The notes below the pieces were generated by a model. The model was not told the DNA's origin. It did no database searches and saw nothing but the letters and a program-made list of their open reading frames with translations. A stretch of 64,000 nt of DNA. It comes from Verrucomicrobiaceae bacterium. Its GTDB lineage: Bacteria > Verrucomicrobiota > Verrucomicrobiia > Verrucomicrobiales > Verrucomicrobiaceae. Made by a program: the position numbers and the translations under genes. Shown here piece after piece: positions 44,575-53,302 of the stretch (position 1 is the first letter of the stretch; every line of letters starts with the position of its first letter). The stretch spans positions 558,001 through 622,000 of the forward strand of contig JACKQF010000001.1 in assembly GCA_024232965.1 (NCBI GenBank), in the 5' to 3' direction.

Positions 44575-45984
44575 ATGGACGAAAACACAACGACCTTTGA
44601 ACGTCACGGTACTCTGGAAAAGGCGCTACGCCTGAATCTCGCGCGCAGCATTTACGGAACCTTTGCGGAAATCGGTGCGGGGCAGGAAGTGGCAAATTGG
44701 TTCTTCCGTGCAGGTGGTGCGTCTGGCACGGTGGCAAAGACGATGTCTGCCTACGACATGACTTTCAGTGACGAGATCTATGGCAAGACGCGACGTTACG
44801 TTTCTCGGGAGCGTCTCATGTCCATGATGGACCACGAGTACACTATCCTACTGGAGCGCCTCCATGCGCAGCGGGCGCCGGAGACGACGTTCTTCACTTT
44901 GGCCAACACGGTGCGGGCAAAGGGCTTCAAGGACAGCGGCGAAGAATGCCACGGTTGGTTGGGACTGCGATTTCAAATGGCCCCTGAAGCTCCGCCAAGT
45001 GATATTGTGCTGCATGTTCGGTTGATGGATGACACGAATCGCGAACAATCTGAAGCGCTCGGGATTCTCGGAGTCAACCTGATCTTCGCCGCCTTTTATC
45101 AACGTCAGTCACTGCCCACGTTCATTGCTGCGCTGATGGATCGGCTGAATCGCTGGCGGGTAGAGATTGATCTGCTGGACTTTGATGGGCCTGCCTTTGA
45201 TGCTCCAGAGTTCGAGGATCGCATTTCGGCGCTTCAATTGGTTCAAAGCGGGTTGACGGATGCGGCGCTCTTTACCAGCAGTGGTGAGATCTGCATGCCG
45301 GCAGACTATCTCTACAAGCGTCCGGTATTTGTGAAGCGCGGTAGTTTTGATCCGATTACACTTCTGAACCTGGACATGATGGAGCGCGGCCGTGCGGCCT
45401 TTCAGTCAGATTTTGCGGAAGCTGCGGCAGATCACGTGGAGGTGACGGAGATCTCCATGCACAACCTGCTTTCTTCCAGTGGTGAGGTAACGCATGCAGA
45501 CTTTTTGGCTCGTGCGGATGTTTTGCAGTCGCTCGGGCATGATGTGCTGATCTCGAAGTATCCGGAGTTCCACCGGCTAAGCGGGTATCTGGCACGCTAC
45601 ACAAAGATGCCCATCGGTATCGTATTAGGCTTGCCGCTTTTTGAGGAACTGTTCAGGGAGAAATGGTACGCCGATCTGGAAGGAGGCGTTTTGGAAGGCT
45701 TTGGCAGATTGTTCCGCAATCAGGTTCGCCTGTACGTGTATCCGTCTGGCAATGCCGCCTGTGGTGGAACGCGCTCGTTGGCAGACGCCAAAGTCGATGA
45801 TCTCCAGCGTCCATTGCTGGACTACTTAGTGCGGGGTGGTGCCGTGCGGGCGATTGAGAATGTGGATCCGAACATGCTCTGCGTGACTAGCGCGGAGATT
45901 CGCAAGATGGTCCGCGATGGCGATCCGATGTGGAAAAAGTACGTGCCAGAGGTGGTCATCCACAACGGTCGTTGGGGCAGATGA
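44575..45984 (+). CDS. Conserved bacterial protein of unknown function, linked to ABC exporter
   Basis: A 469-residue cytoplasmic protein without signal peptide or membrane segments. Strongly patterned stretches include 'YGTFAEIGAGQEVANWFFR', 'GTVAKTMSAYDMTFSD', 'ECHGWLGLRFQ', 'ALGILGVNLIFAAFY', 'VFVKRGSFDP' and 'DLEGGVLEGFGRLF'. I believe this belongs to a widespread family that databases sometimes label nicotinate-nucleotide adenylyltransferase or TonB-dependent receptor. Neither label is supported by a motif I can see. The 14-bp gap to the MsbA-like gene suggests one transcript, but that may be accidental. A hairpin follows its stop. Confidence 0.7.
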   Translation: MDENTTTFERHGTLEKALRLNLARSIYGTFAEIGAGQEVANWFFRAGGASGTVAKTMSAYDMTFSDEIYGKTRRYVSRERLMSMMDHEYTILLERLHAQRAPETTFFTLANTVRAKGFKDSGEECHGWLGLRFQMAPEAPPSDIVLHVRLMDDTNREQSEALGILGVNLIFAAFYQRQSLPTFIAALMDRLNRWRVEIDLLDFDGPAFDAPEFEDRISALQLVQSGLTDAALFTSSGEICMPADYLYKRPVFVKRGSFDPITLLNLDMMERGRAAFQSDFAEAAADHVEVTEISMHNLLSSSGEVTHADFLARADVLQSLGHDVLISKYPEFHRLSGYLARYTKMPIGIVLGLPLFEELFREKWYADLEGGVLEGFGRLFRNQVRLYVYPSGNAACGGTRSLADAKVDDLQRPLLDYLVRGGAVRAIENVDPNMLCVTSAEIRKMVRDGDPMWKKYVPEVVIHNGRWGR

Positions 45985-45991
45985 GATGAGG

Positions 45992-46050
45992 GTGGTCCTT
46001 GGTCATCATTTGTCCAAATGTCATTTTGCAAGACCACGCCTTCTTTTCCG
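45992..46050 (+). terminator. Hairpin after the conserved unknown gene, probable terminator
   Basis: GTGGTC-C-TTG (45992-46001) pairs with CAAGACCAC (46029-46037). The loop contains a smaller CATTTG/CAAATG hairpin. A T-rich run (TTCTTTTCC) follows. It sits 8 bp after the stop at 45984. Confidence 0.5.
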
Positions 46051-46074
46051 TAGATAGACAAACCCCGTCTTCGC

Positions 46075-47412
46075 TTGTCTTCTTCCCATCGCAATTGTGC
46101 CGGTCTTGTCCGTCGTGACTTTCTTCAGCTCGGATTTGGAGCTGTGGGAGGCTTGGCGTTTTCGGATATCCTGAGACTTCGCGCGCAGGCGGCCCAAATA
46201 CAAGGTAAGACGAGCCTGGACCAGGTGAATACGATCCTCATCTGGCTAGATGGGGGCCCGTCTCACTACGAGACCTTTGATCCGAAGCCTGATGCTCCCA
46301 AAGAGATCCGCGGCGAGTTCAAATCGATCGCTACCAGTGTGCCTGGGATCCATTTTTGCGAGACGATGCCGAATCTGGCTAAGACGGCGCACAAGATGTC
46401 CGTGGTGCGCTCCATCTGCCACAAGGACCCCAATCATGGTGGCGGGAATCACTATCTCATGACGGGTTCACGCACTCCGGTGCCGGTGGGGTGTGGCGCG
46501 TTTGTCAGTTTCCATCCTTCGTTCGGTGCGATGACCTCCTATACGCGAGGTGTGCGTGGCGGTCTCCCGGCCTACATGAGCCTGCCCAATGTCACGAGGT
46601 CTGGCGGTCCCAGCTTTTTGGGGGCGCAGCACGCGCCGTTCGTGATTGGTGGTGATCCTAGCAGCAAATCCTTTCGAGTGCGGGATGTGACGGTGCCACA
46701 GGAGATCAGCGAAGGTCGCTCGATCAGTCGCCAGCAACTCCGAACCAGTCTGGATCGTCTTGCCCGAATCAAAGATCAGGTGGCGGAAGATCCAGCGGTG
46801 GGATTTGATGAATTTTACAAGCAGGGGCTCGAGTTGGTGACCTCGCCCAAGGCTCAGGCGGCTTTTGATCTTTCGAAGGAACCTGCCGCAGTGCGGGAAA
46901 AGTACGGCATGAACGACTTTGGCCAGCGCTTGCTGTTGGCCCGCCGTTTGGTCGAGGTGGGTGTATCGTTTGTGGTCGGTTACTACGGCGGCTGGGATCA
47001 TCATCGCGGCATCTTCAAGATGATGAAGGAGACGGCTGGTCCGCGTCTCGACCAGGGGCTCGCGGCCTTGATCAATGACCTCGACGATCGCGGCCTGCTG
47101 GATAGCACATTGGTGGTCTGCCTCGGAGAATTTGGGCGCACGCCAAAGGTGAATAAGGACGCGGGTCGTGACCATTGGCCAGGGGCGATGAGTGTCGTCT
47201 TCGCTGGCGCTGGTGTGCCGCGTGGACAGGTGGTGGGTGCCACAGATCCCAAAGGCTACTATGCGGCGGAGAATATCTATTCGCCGGAGGACTTTGCTGT
47301 GTCGCTCTACACCAAGATGGGCATCGATCCGCATCAGGTCCTGCACACGAGCAGTGGTCGCCCTGTGCAGTTGGTGAATGGCGGAAAGCCCATCAAAGAA
47401 CTCTTTGCGTGA
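46075..47412 (+). CDS. DUF1501 domain protein, Tat-exported, second copy
   Basis: A 445-residue protein with a twin-arginine signal 'VRRDFLQLGFGAVGGLAF', so probably exported folded. DUF1501 marks are 'ILIWLDGGPSHYETFDPKP', 'SICHKDPNHGGGNHYLMTG', 'GYYGGWDHHRG' and 'VCLGEFGRTPKVN'. The only in-frame start that keeps the Tat signal is the TTG at 46075, because a stop lies just upstream. Unlike the copy at 3779, no DUF1549/DUF1553 gene is adjacent. It is coupled (TGATG overlap) to a PPC-domain protein, another regular companion in this phylum. Confidence 0.9.
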   Translation: MSSSHRNCAGLVRRDFLQLGFGAVGGLAFSDILRLRAQAAQIQGKTSLDQVNTILIWLDGGPSHYETFDPKPDAPKEIRGEFKSIATSVPGIHFCETMPNLAKTAHKMSVVRSICHKDPNHGGGNHYLMTGSRTPVPVGCGAFVSFHPSFGAMTSYTRGVRGGLPAYMSLPNVTRSGGPSFLGAQHAPFVIGGDPSSKSFRVRDVTVPQEISEGRSISRQQLRTSLDRLARIKDQVAEDPAVGFDEFYKQGLELVTSPKAQAAFDLSKEPAAVREKYGMNDFGQRLLLARRLVEVGVSFVVGYYGGWDHHRGIFKMMKETAGPRLDQGLAALINDLDDRGLLDSTLVVCLGEFGRTPKVNKDAGRDHWPGAMSVVFAGAGVPRGQVVGATDPKGYYAAENIYSPEDFAVSLYTKMGIDPHQVLHTSSGRPVQLVNGGKPIKELFA

Positions 47413-49091
47413 TGTTCCCCAGGACGCGGTGGCCGGTTGTCTTTGCCTGTGCGGTCAGCACGCTCTGGGGTAGCGCGAGCTATGCGGTGGCACCCACTTT
47501 GTCGGGTATTTTTCCCGGTGGCGGTCAGCGTGGCACGACCTTTGAGGTGACCTTGATGGGTAAGTTCGATGGTAGCCCGCGAGGCATTTGGGTGGAGGGC
47601 GATGGCGTTGTTATTGAGCCTCCTGATGCCAAGGGCCTTGCCAAGGTTCGCATCGACGCTACGGCCAAGCCTGGGCTGCGCCTAGTGCGGGCTTGGAATG
47701 CGGAGGGCGTCTCAGCCGTGCGGTGGTTCGCCGTGGGCAGTGGTGCGGAGGTCACGGAGGTTGAACCGAATGATGGCCTGAGCCCTGCCCAGAGTTTTGA
47801 GAGCCTGCCTGTGTGCATCAATGGGCGATTGGAGAAAGCAGGCGATGTAGACAATTTCTCTTTTGCTTTAAAGGAAGGGGAGACACTGAGCGCGACGGTC
47901 GATGCCTATTCGCTGGGATCACCGCTGGACGCGATGCTTCATCTTTTAGATGAAAAAGGCACCCGTCTGGCCACTGCCAGTGATGCGCGAAATCTAGATC
48001 CGATGCTGGCGTTCAAGGCCCCCAAAACTGGGAATTACCTGCTGCAGCTGGTGGGCTTTGTGCATCCTCCGGCGGCGGATGTGCGCTTCACCGGTGGGGC
48101 AAATGTGGTGTATCGGTTGACGGTCAGTCGCTCTCCCATCCCAGTGCAACTGCGCCCAGCCGTGATTGCCTTGGGGCAGAAGTCCAGCCCTCACGGCATT
48201 GGGATCGATGGGAAAGATACCGGGGAGGTGCCAGTGTCAGTCGATCTGCTAGCGAATGAAGAAGGCGTGCAGACCATCTCTGGCGCGCCCTTGATCCAAC
48301 CGGTGCAAGCCTTTGCCACGAAGCAAAAAATCACGCTGGAGAAAGAACCCAACGAGGCCGCAGGTAAGGGCATGGCAATAACGCTGCCTGGGGTGATTGC
48401 GGGGCAAATCTCTTCCGCGACGGACAAGGATGTTTTCGTGTTTTCAGGCAAGAAAGGGCAACGCATTCAGGCTCAAGTCATCGCGGCGCTGCTAGGACAT
48501 CCGATGGATGCTCAGGTGCAGTTTCTGGCGATGGATGGCAAGGTGCTGACCAGCAATGACGATGCGCCTGATCTGGCCAGCGATGCGAGTGCGACATTGA
48601 CTTTACCGGCCGATGGTAGCTATCAGGTGATGGTCTCCGATCTGTTTCAAAAAGGTGGTCCCAGGGCCGACTACGTTTTATCGGTTGGGGAGGAGCAACC
48701 GAGCTTCACCGGCACCTTTACTACCGAGCCAAAGCTGATCGTCAAGGCGGGGGCCAAGACGGAGGTGGCAGTAAAGGTCTCGCTGAAGGGCGGATGGAAG
48801 GGGCCGCTGGTGTTGCGTGCGCATGATCTTCCAGTCGGCGTGATTTGTGATCCGATGGATATCCCTGAGAAGGGGGGCGAGGTGAAACTCGCGCTCGCCA
48901 CTACTGCCAACGCTGCGCCATGGTCCGGTCCCTTCCGCATCACCATCGGGCCAAAGGACGCCACCAACGCAGCGACTCCATCGCTGATCCAGTATGCTTT
49001 GCGCGACTCAGACAACCGCCGTGGGACCTCGCTCAAGGACACATCCGCGTGGGCCTGGCTGACGGTGACTCCTGCTGCAGCGGGGAAGTGA
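47412..49091 (+). CDS. Secreted protein with two PPC-type domains
   Basis: A 559-residue protein with a signal peptide (hydrophobic residues 8-25). The first region ('PTLSGIFPGGGQRGTTFEVTL') is an Ig-like beta domain. Two pre-peptidase C-terminal (PPC) domains follow, each opening with a 'VEPND' or 'KEPNEA' motif near residues 117 and 316 and containing 'DVDNFSFALKEGETL' or 'DKDVFVFSGKKGQRI'. PPC domains are non-catalytic beta-sandwiches common on exported enzymes. No enzyme domain is visible, so a binding or scaffolding role beside the DUF1501 protein is likely. The ATG overlaps the upstream stop. Confidence 0.85.
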   Translation: MFPRTRWPVVFACAVSTLWGSASYAVAPTLSGIFPGGGQRGTTFEVTLMGKFDGSPRGIWVEGDGVVIEPPDAKGLAKVRIDATAKPGLRLVRAWNAEGVSAVRWFAVGSGAEVTEVEPNDGLSPAQSFESLPVCINGRLEKAGDVDNFSFALKEGETLSATVDAYSLGSPLDAMLHLLDEKGTRLATASDARNLDPMLAFKAPKTGNYLLQLVGFVHPPAADVRFTGGANVVYRLTVSRSPIPVQLRPAVIALGQKSSPHGIGIDGKDTGEVPVSVDLLANEEGVQTISGAPLIQPVQAFATKQKITLEKEPNEAAGKGMAITLPGVIAGQISSATDKDVFVFSGKKGQRIQAQVIAALLGHPMDAQVQFLAMDGKVLTSNDDAPDLASDASATLTLPADGSYQVMVSDLFQKGGPRADYVLSVGEEQPSFTGTFTTEPKLIVKAGAKTEVAVKVSLKGGWKGPLVLRAHDLPVGVICDPMDIPEKGGEVKLALATTANAAPWSGPFRITIGPKDATNAATPSLIQYALRDSDNRRGTSLKDTSAWAWLTVTPAAAGK

Positions 49092-49147
49092 CGAATCAGT
49101 TCCGCCACACCAGGCTGGGAGAACCTGACAGGCCTTTTCGATGAGCT

Positions 49148-49432
49148 TCAGCAACGGGTATACCAAAATGAATACCCGGCACCACCCCAAGCCGCCAATC
49201 CTAGCGCCACGTCAATAGCGGTTCCGTTGGTTGCTCCGATGATCAGGAATGCGGTTCCGGCAACGAGAAGCCATGCAAAGCCAATGACTCTTGCAATCAC
49301 CTTTTCAACGTTCATCGCTGCACCAAATGCTACTAAGGCCAACCCGATTCGTAGCACATAGCTCATGGGTTTCAGTGCGATGAGTGCACCGACAAGCTGA
49401 GAATCGAACGCATATGGAAGTTGGAATTCCAT
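49148..49432 (-). CDS. Small membrane protein, hypothetical
   Basis: A 94-residue protein with about three hydrophobic segments ('YVLRIGLALVAFGAAMNV', 'GFAWLLVAGTAFLIIG', 'ALGLAAWGGAGYSFW'). No family is recognised. It stands alone between the PPC gene and murA, with no clear operon partner. The hydrophobic pattern is better than chance for an open frame of this size, but coding status is not certain. Confidence 0.5.
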   Translation of the reverse strand: MEFQLPYAFDSQLVGALIALKPMSYVLRIGLALVAFGAAMNVEKVIARVIGFAWLLVAGTAFLIIGATNGTAIDVALGLAAWGGAGYSFWYTRC

Positions 49433-49521
49433 GCTGGGGTGAATCTGGAAGTCTGCTGAATTTGGGCGAGCGTTAGGCTAAAACTTTCATCATTACTTTA
49501 TCGCCGAGCATTCTGGAGGAT

Positions 49522-50784
49522 TTACTCCTGCACACGCTCGATGTTCGCACCCAGGGCGATTAGTTTGTCGTCAAGGTGTTCGTAGCCGCGGTCGATGTGG
49601 TAGAGGCGATGGATCTCGGTAGTGCCGCTGGCGAGGAGACCGGCGAGGACGAGTGCGGCGGAGGCGCGAAGGTCGGAGGCCATCACGGGCGCTCCCTTCA
49701 GCGGTTCGCCACCACGGATGCGGGCGGTAGCGCCTTGGAGGTCGATGTTGGCACCCATGCGCTTCATTTCGGCCACGTGCATGAAGCGTTGTGGGAAGAT
49801 CGTCTCGGTGATGGTGCTGGTGTCCGGGATGGCGCAGGCGAGCGCGCAAAATTGGGCCTGCATGTCAGTGGGGAAGCCCGGGTAAGGCAGTGTGGTGAGG
49901 TCGAAGCCGCGCGCTTTCGGATTGGGCCGAACGGTAATCGAGTCTTTCGTGGTTTCGATCGGGATACCGCAGTGTTTGAAGGCGTCGAGGACGGAGCGGA
50001 GGTGATCAGGGTTGACCCGACGCAGCGTGATCCCTTCGCCGAGGATGGCTCCAGCCACAAGAAAGGTGCCAGCTTCGATGCGGTCGGGGATGACTTTGTG
50101 CTCTGCGCCATGGAGCTCTTTGACGCCTTCGATGACGATGCGGTGAGTGCCAGCACCCTCAATTTTTGCGCCCATCTTGATGAGGAAATTGGCCAAGTCT
50201 TCGACCTCCGGCTCAGCCGCCGCGCCTTGGATGATGGTGGTGCCTTTGGCGAGCGTGGCCGCCATCATGACATTGTCAGTACCGAGCACAGTGGAGCCGT
50301 GCTTACCCATGAGGTTGATCTCGCAACCCTTGAGGCCTTTGCGAGCGTTGACGTCGATATCACCGCCGTCCACTTTGACGATGGCTCCGAGTGCTTCCAT
50401 GCCCTTGAGGTGCAGGTCCACGGGGCGATCCCCGATGACGCATCCGCCTGGGAGCGAGACGACGCAACGCTTCAGCCGACCGGTAAGGGGCCCAAGCACG
50501 CAGATGGATGCGCGCATTTTGCGCACCAAGTCGTAGGGCGCGGTGCTCTTAATTTTTTCGGCCTTGGTGATGACGACGCCGCTGGCACGTTCGACATCTG
50601 CTCCCAGTTCACCCAGGATGCGGACCATGTAGTTCGTGTCGCTAAGGTCGGGAACGTTGCGGATCGTGCAACTCTCCTTCGTCAGTAGTGTAGCGGCGAG
50701 GATTGGCAAAGATGAGTTCTTTGAGCCGGAGACATTGATGCGGCCTTTCAGAGGGGTCCCGCCGTGCACGATGAGTTTTTCCAT
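49522..50784 (-). CDS. murA: UDP-N-acetylglucosamine 1-carboxyvinyltransferase
   Basis: MurA transfers enolpyruvate from PEP to UDP-GlcNAc, the first committed step of peptidoglycan synthesis. The 420-residue protein has 'GRINVSGSKNSSLPILAATLL' at the N-terminus and the active-site Cys at position 115 in 'LPGGCVIGDRPVDLH', the fosfomycin-sensitive form. 'GTDNVMMAA', 'PDRIEAGTFLVA' and 'FPTDMQAQF' are further family marks. The frame is open upstream inside prmC, but the ATG at 50784 gives the standard N-terminus, 7 bp after the prmC stop. It is the last gene of rpmE-prfA-prmC-murA. Confidence 0.96.
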   Translation of the reverse strand: MEKLIVHGGTPLKGRINVSGSKNSSLPILAATLLTKESCTIRNVPDLSDTNYMVRILGELGADVERASGVVITKAEKIKSTAPYDLVRKMRASICVLGPLTGRLKRCVVSLPGGCVIGDRPVDLHLKGMEALGAIVKVDGGDIDVNARKGLKGCEINLMGKHGSTVLGTDNVMMAATLAKGTTIIQGAAAEPEVEDLANFLIKMGAKIEGAGTHRIVIEGVKELHGAEHKVIPDRIEAGTFLVAGAILGEGITLRRVNPDHLRSVLDAFKHCGIPIETTKDSITVRPNPKARGFDLTTLPYPGFPTDMQAQFCALACAIPDTSTITETIFPQRFMHVAEMKRMGANIDLQGATARIRGGEPLKGAPVMASDLRASAALVLAGLLASGTTEIHRLYHIDRGYEHLDDKLIALGANIERVQE

Positions 50785-50791
50785 GATCTTG

Positions 50792-51661
50792 TTAGTGTGA
50801 TGAAGTGGGAAGACTGGCAAGCACGAATCTTCCGATGCCTTGCAGATCTTTTTCTTGGGCGATGGACTCAAAACCTGCTATCGCGGCGAGTTCCATGGTG
50901 GCCGGCCCCTGATCGTGACCGACCTCCAGCGCGACCCAGCCGCCTTGATGGAGGTGAGTGGGCGCATCGGTGAGGAACCGACGCACAATGTCTAATCCGT
51001 CGGGGCCTCCGTCGAGCGCCAGCAGTGGATCACGGCGCACTTCGCGACTGAGGGTGTTGATATCCGCTGCGGGGATGTAGGGGAGATTGGCAACGATTAG
51101 GTGAAACTGTCCGGGGATCTTTTCGAAAAGATCGCTCCTGACGAAATGGGGCGTGACCTTGCTGTCGGCGGTAACGAGTCGCGAGGCATTGAGCCTGGCC
51201 AAATCCAGCGCTTCCTCTGAGATGTCTGCGAGATAAACGCTGGGGCTGTGCTTGGGCCAACCAAGCGCCAGTGAGAGCCCGAGGCAGCCTGAGCCAGTGC
51301 CCATGTCGAGAAGGGACTCGGGCGGTGTTGCGGCGAATTTTTCGATGAGCAGACCAGCTAAATGTTCCGTTTCAGGCCGGGGAATGAGCGCGCGCTGATC
51401 GCTGATGAATTCGTGCCCCATGAACTCGACGGTGCCGAGGAGATGCTGCAGTGGTTCGCCCTCGCCACGTCGTTTGAGAAGGTTGCGTAGCGTGGTCAGA
51501 TCCGGCTCTCTCAACATCTCACCAAACCGCAGATAGATGTCGAGTCGTCGGCAGCCGAGGACGTGGGCCAGCAGGTGTTCCATGTTTAACCTTGCCTCTT
51601 CGACGCCGTGCTTCTCCAGATAGCCGGTCCCGGCCTGGAGGATTTCTAGCAGCGGTTTCAT
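50792..51661 (-). CDS. prmC: Peptide chain release factor N5-glutamine methyltransferase
   Basis: PrmC methylates the glutamine of the GGQ motif in release factors RF1 and RF2. The 289-residue protein has an N-terminal helical domain ('LNMEHLLAHVLGCRRLDIYL') and a SAM-dependent domain with 'LLDMGTGSGCLGLSLAL'. The family NPPY catalytic motif reads 'VANLPYIPA' (NLPY) here, a frequent conservative variant. 'IPRPETEHLAGLLIEK' is also typical. It directly follows prfA, its substrate gene, by 21 bp. Confidence 0.94.
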   Translation of the reverse strand: MKPLLEILQAGTGYLEKHGVEEARLNMEHLLAHVLGCRRLDIYLRFGEMLREPDLTTLRNLLKRRGEGEPLQHLLGTVEFMGHEFISDQRALIPRPETEHLAGLLIEKFAATPPESLLDMGTGSGCLGLSLALGWPKHSPSVYLADISEEALDLARLNASRLVTADSKVTPHFVRSDLFEKIPGQFHLIVANLPYIPAADINTLSREVRRDPLLALDGGPDGLDIVRRFLTDAPTHLHQGGWVALEVGHDQGPATMELAAIAGFESIAQEKDLQGIGRFVLASLPTSSH

Positions 51662-51682
51662 CAGGGCAGGGTGGACTAGGGA

Positions 51683-52759
51683 TCAGTTCATGCCGACTTC
51701 GGCGAGACGTTCGTGGAGATCGCTGGTGAGGAGTAAATTTGTGAAGTCTTCGATTTTCCCCTCCATGAAGCCAGTGAGGTTGTACATCGTTTCCTCAATG
51801 CGGTGATCCGTCACGCGGTTTTGCGGATAATTGTAGGTGCGGATTTTTTCTTCGCGCCCGCCGGAGCCGATGAGGTTTCGGCGGTGGGCGGAATACTTGG
51901 CGGCCTCTTCTTGTTGCTTCTTTTCCAAGAGGCGCGCCCGTAGGATGCTGAGGGCTTTTTCTTTGTTCTTGATTTGGCTGCGGCCATCTTGGCAGCGAAC
52001 GATGAGGCCGGTGGGGATGTGCAGCACCTGGACGGCTGAGTCAGTGGTGTTCACCCCCTGACCGCCAGCGCCGGATGAGCGGCAGACTTCGATACGGACG
52101 TCGCCGTCCTTCAGTTCGACATCCACATCTTCTGCCTCGGGCAGCACTGCGACCGTGGCAGTGGAGGTGTGGATGCGGCCTTGGGCCTCGGTTGCGGGCA
52201 CGCGTTGGACGCGGTGCACGCCGCTCTCATACTTCAAGACGCGAAAGACATCCTCTCCTGAAATTTTTACCACCACTTCTTTGAATCCGCCGACTTCCGA
52301 TGGGCTGGACTCCATGGGCTCCACTTTCCAGCCTTTGGTTTCGGCGAATCGGGTGTACATGCGCAGCAAATCTGCGGCAAAGAGGGAGGCCTCATCCCCA
52401 CCGGTGCCCGCACGGATTTCGATCAAAGCATCGCGGCCTTCCAGCGGATCAGGGGGCAGGATGGCGAACTGGACGGCTTCCTCCAATTTCGCGAGGCGTT
52501 TTTCCAGAAGCGGGATTTCTTCTGCCGCCATGGCGGCCAATTCCTCATCGGAGCTATTGGCCATCTCGCGGTTCTCCTGAAGCTCCGCAATCGTCTTCTG
52601 ATAGGTGTCCCAATCGTTGAGGAGCTTTTGCAAGGTGCGATGCTCCCTGACCAGCGTGGTGGCACGTTTCGCGTCGTCAAAGAAGTCTGGCAGGCCCATC
52701 ATGATCTCCAGATCCTCGAAGCGTTGGCGTCGCAGGGCGATGACGGGTTCGTAGTTCAT
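51683..52759 (-). CDS. prfA: Peptide chain release factor 1
   Basis: RF1 reads UAA and UAG stop codons and triggers peptide release at the ribosome. The 358-residue protein has normal RF1 length. The tripeptide anticodon region 'RVQRVPATEAQGR' carries PAT (RF1, not the SPF of RF2). The catalytic 'GAGGQGVNTTDSAVQ' places GGQ at residues 232-234. The C-terminal 'TYNYPQNRVTDHRI' is conserved. It lies in the conserved order rpmE-prfA-prmC, with the modifying enzyme immediately downstream. Confidence 0.97.
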   Translation of the reverse strand: MNYEPVIALRRQRFEDLEIMMGLPDFFDDAKRATTLVREHRTLQKLLNDWDTYQKTIAELQENREMANSSDEELAAMAAEEIPLLEKRLAKLEEAVQFAILPPDPLEGRDALIEIRAGTGGDEASLFAADLLRMYTRFAETKGWKVEPMESSPSEVGGFKEVVVKISGEDVFRVLKYESGVHRVQRVPATEAQGRIHTSTATVAVLPEAEDVDVELKDGDVRIEVCRSSGAGGQGVNTTDSAVQVLHIPTGLIVRCQDGRSQIKNKEKALSILRARLLEKKQQEEAAKYSAHRRNLIGSGGREEKIRTYNYPQNRVTDHRIEETMYNLTGFMEGKIEDFTNLLLTSDLHERLAEVGMN

Positions 52760-52810
52760 GCAGGAAAGAAGGTGGCGGTGGCGGAAGCGGTAACGGGAAC
52801 AGGGAAAAGA

Positions 52811-52849
52811 GAAAGCGGTGCTGCGTCCATGGACGCATGCACCGCTTTC
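52811..52849 (-). terminator. Long near-perfect hairpin after rpmE with T-rich tail
   Basis: GAAAGCGGTGC (52811-52821) pairs with GCACCGCTTTC (52839-52849). The interior (52822-52837) is itself a perfect 16-bp palindrome, TGCGTCCATGGACGCA. Read on the minus strand it begins about 20 bp after the rpmE stop and is followed by TCTTTTCCC, so it fits a terminator or attenuator ahead of prfA. Confidence 0.8.
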
Positions 52850-52869
52850 GGAAACTAAAAACTGTGAAT

Positions 52870-53118
52870 CTAGTTGGCTTCAGCTGCTGGAGCAGCAGCG
52901 GCACCGGCACGACGTGCGCGGAGTGAGCCGTAGCGCTGGGCAAACTTGTCAACGCGACCAGCGGTATCGATGAAGCGCTGTTCACCCGTGAAGAATGGGT
53001 GGCAGGCGGCGCAGATGCCGATACGGAGGTTTTCCACGGTGGACATCGTGTTATAGACCGTTCCGCAAGTGCAGGTGATCGTGGTCTCGTGGGTGATGGG
53101 ATGAGCGTCTTTTTTCAT
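52870..53118 (-). CDS. rpmE: 50S ribosomal protein bL31, zinc-binding form
   Basis: An 82-residue ribosomal protein. The motif 'CTCGTVYNT' plus 'GICAACHPFFTGEQRFID' gives the two Cys pairs of the zinc-containing (C+) bL31. 'GRVDKFAQRYG' is the conserved core, and an Ala-rich tail ('AGAAAAPAAEA') follows. The gene precedes prfA across a hairpin, a common arrangement. Zinc-type L31 is replaced by a zinc-free paralogue under zinc limitation in some bacteria; no such paralogue is visible here. Confidence 0.96.
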   Translation of the reverse strand: MKKDAHPITHETTITCTCGTVYNTMSTVENLRIGICAACHPFFTGEQRFIDTAGRVDKFAQRYGSLRARRAGAAAAPAAEAN

Positions 53119-53302
53119 GGGATGTGGGTACCACGTTGTTCAGGCGAGGGCGGTGTCCCGAAGTGGGATACCCAATCTTTCGCCAGAGCGTGAGGGCCGA
53201 TAGAGTAGCGGAGCCGAGTGCGGGGTCAACGAGTTTTTTGGGCTGCTATGCAGAGGGACTCCGTCCTGCGTCGATGCTTGGGAGGCGTGGTGCCTTGTTG
53301 GG

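Noticed and set aside
44575..45984. Calling this protein nicotinate-nucleotide adenylyltransferase
   Set aside because: No HxGH or ISSTxxR nucleotidyltransferase motif is present in the sequence.
49576..50688. 370-codon plus-strand open frame
   Set aside because: Complete antisense overlap with murA, which has Cys115 and full-length family match; a GC-driven shadow.
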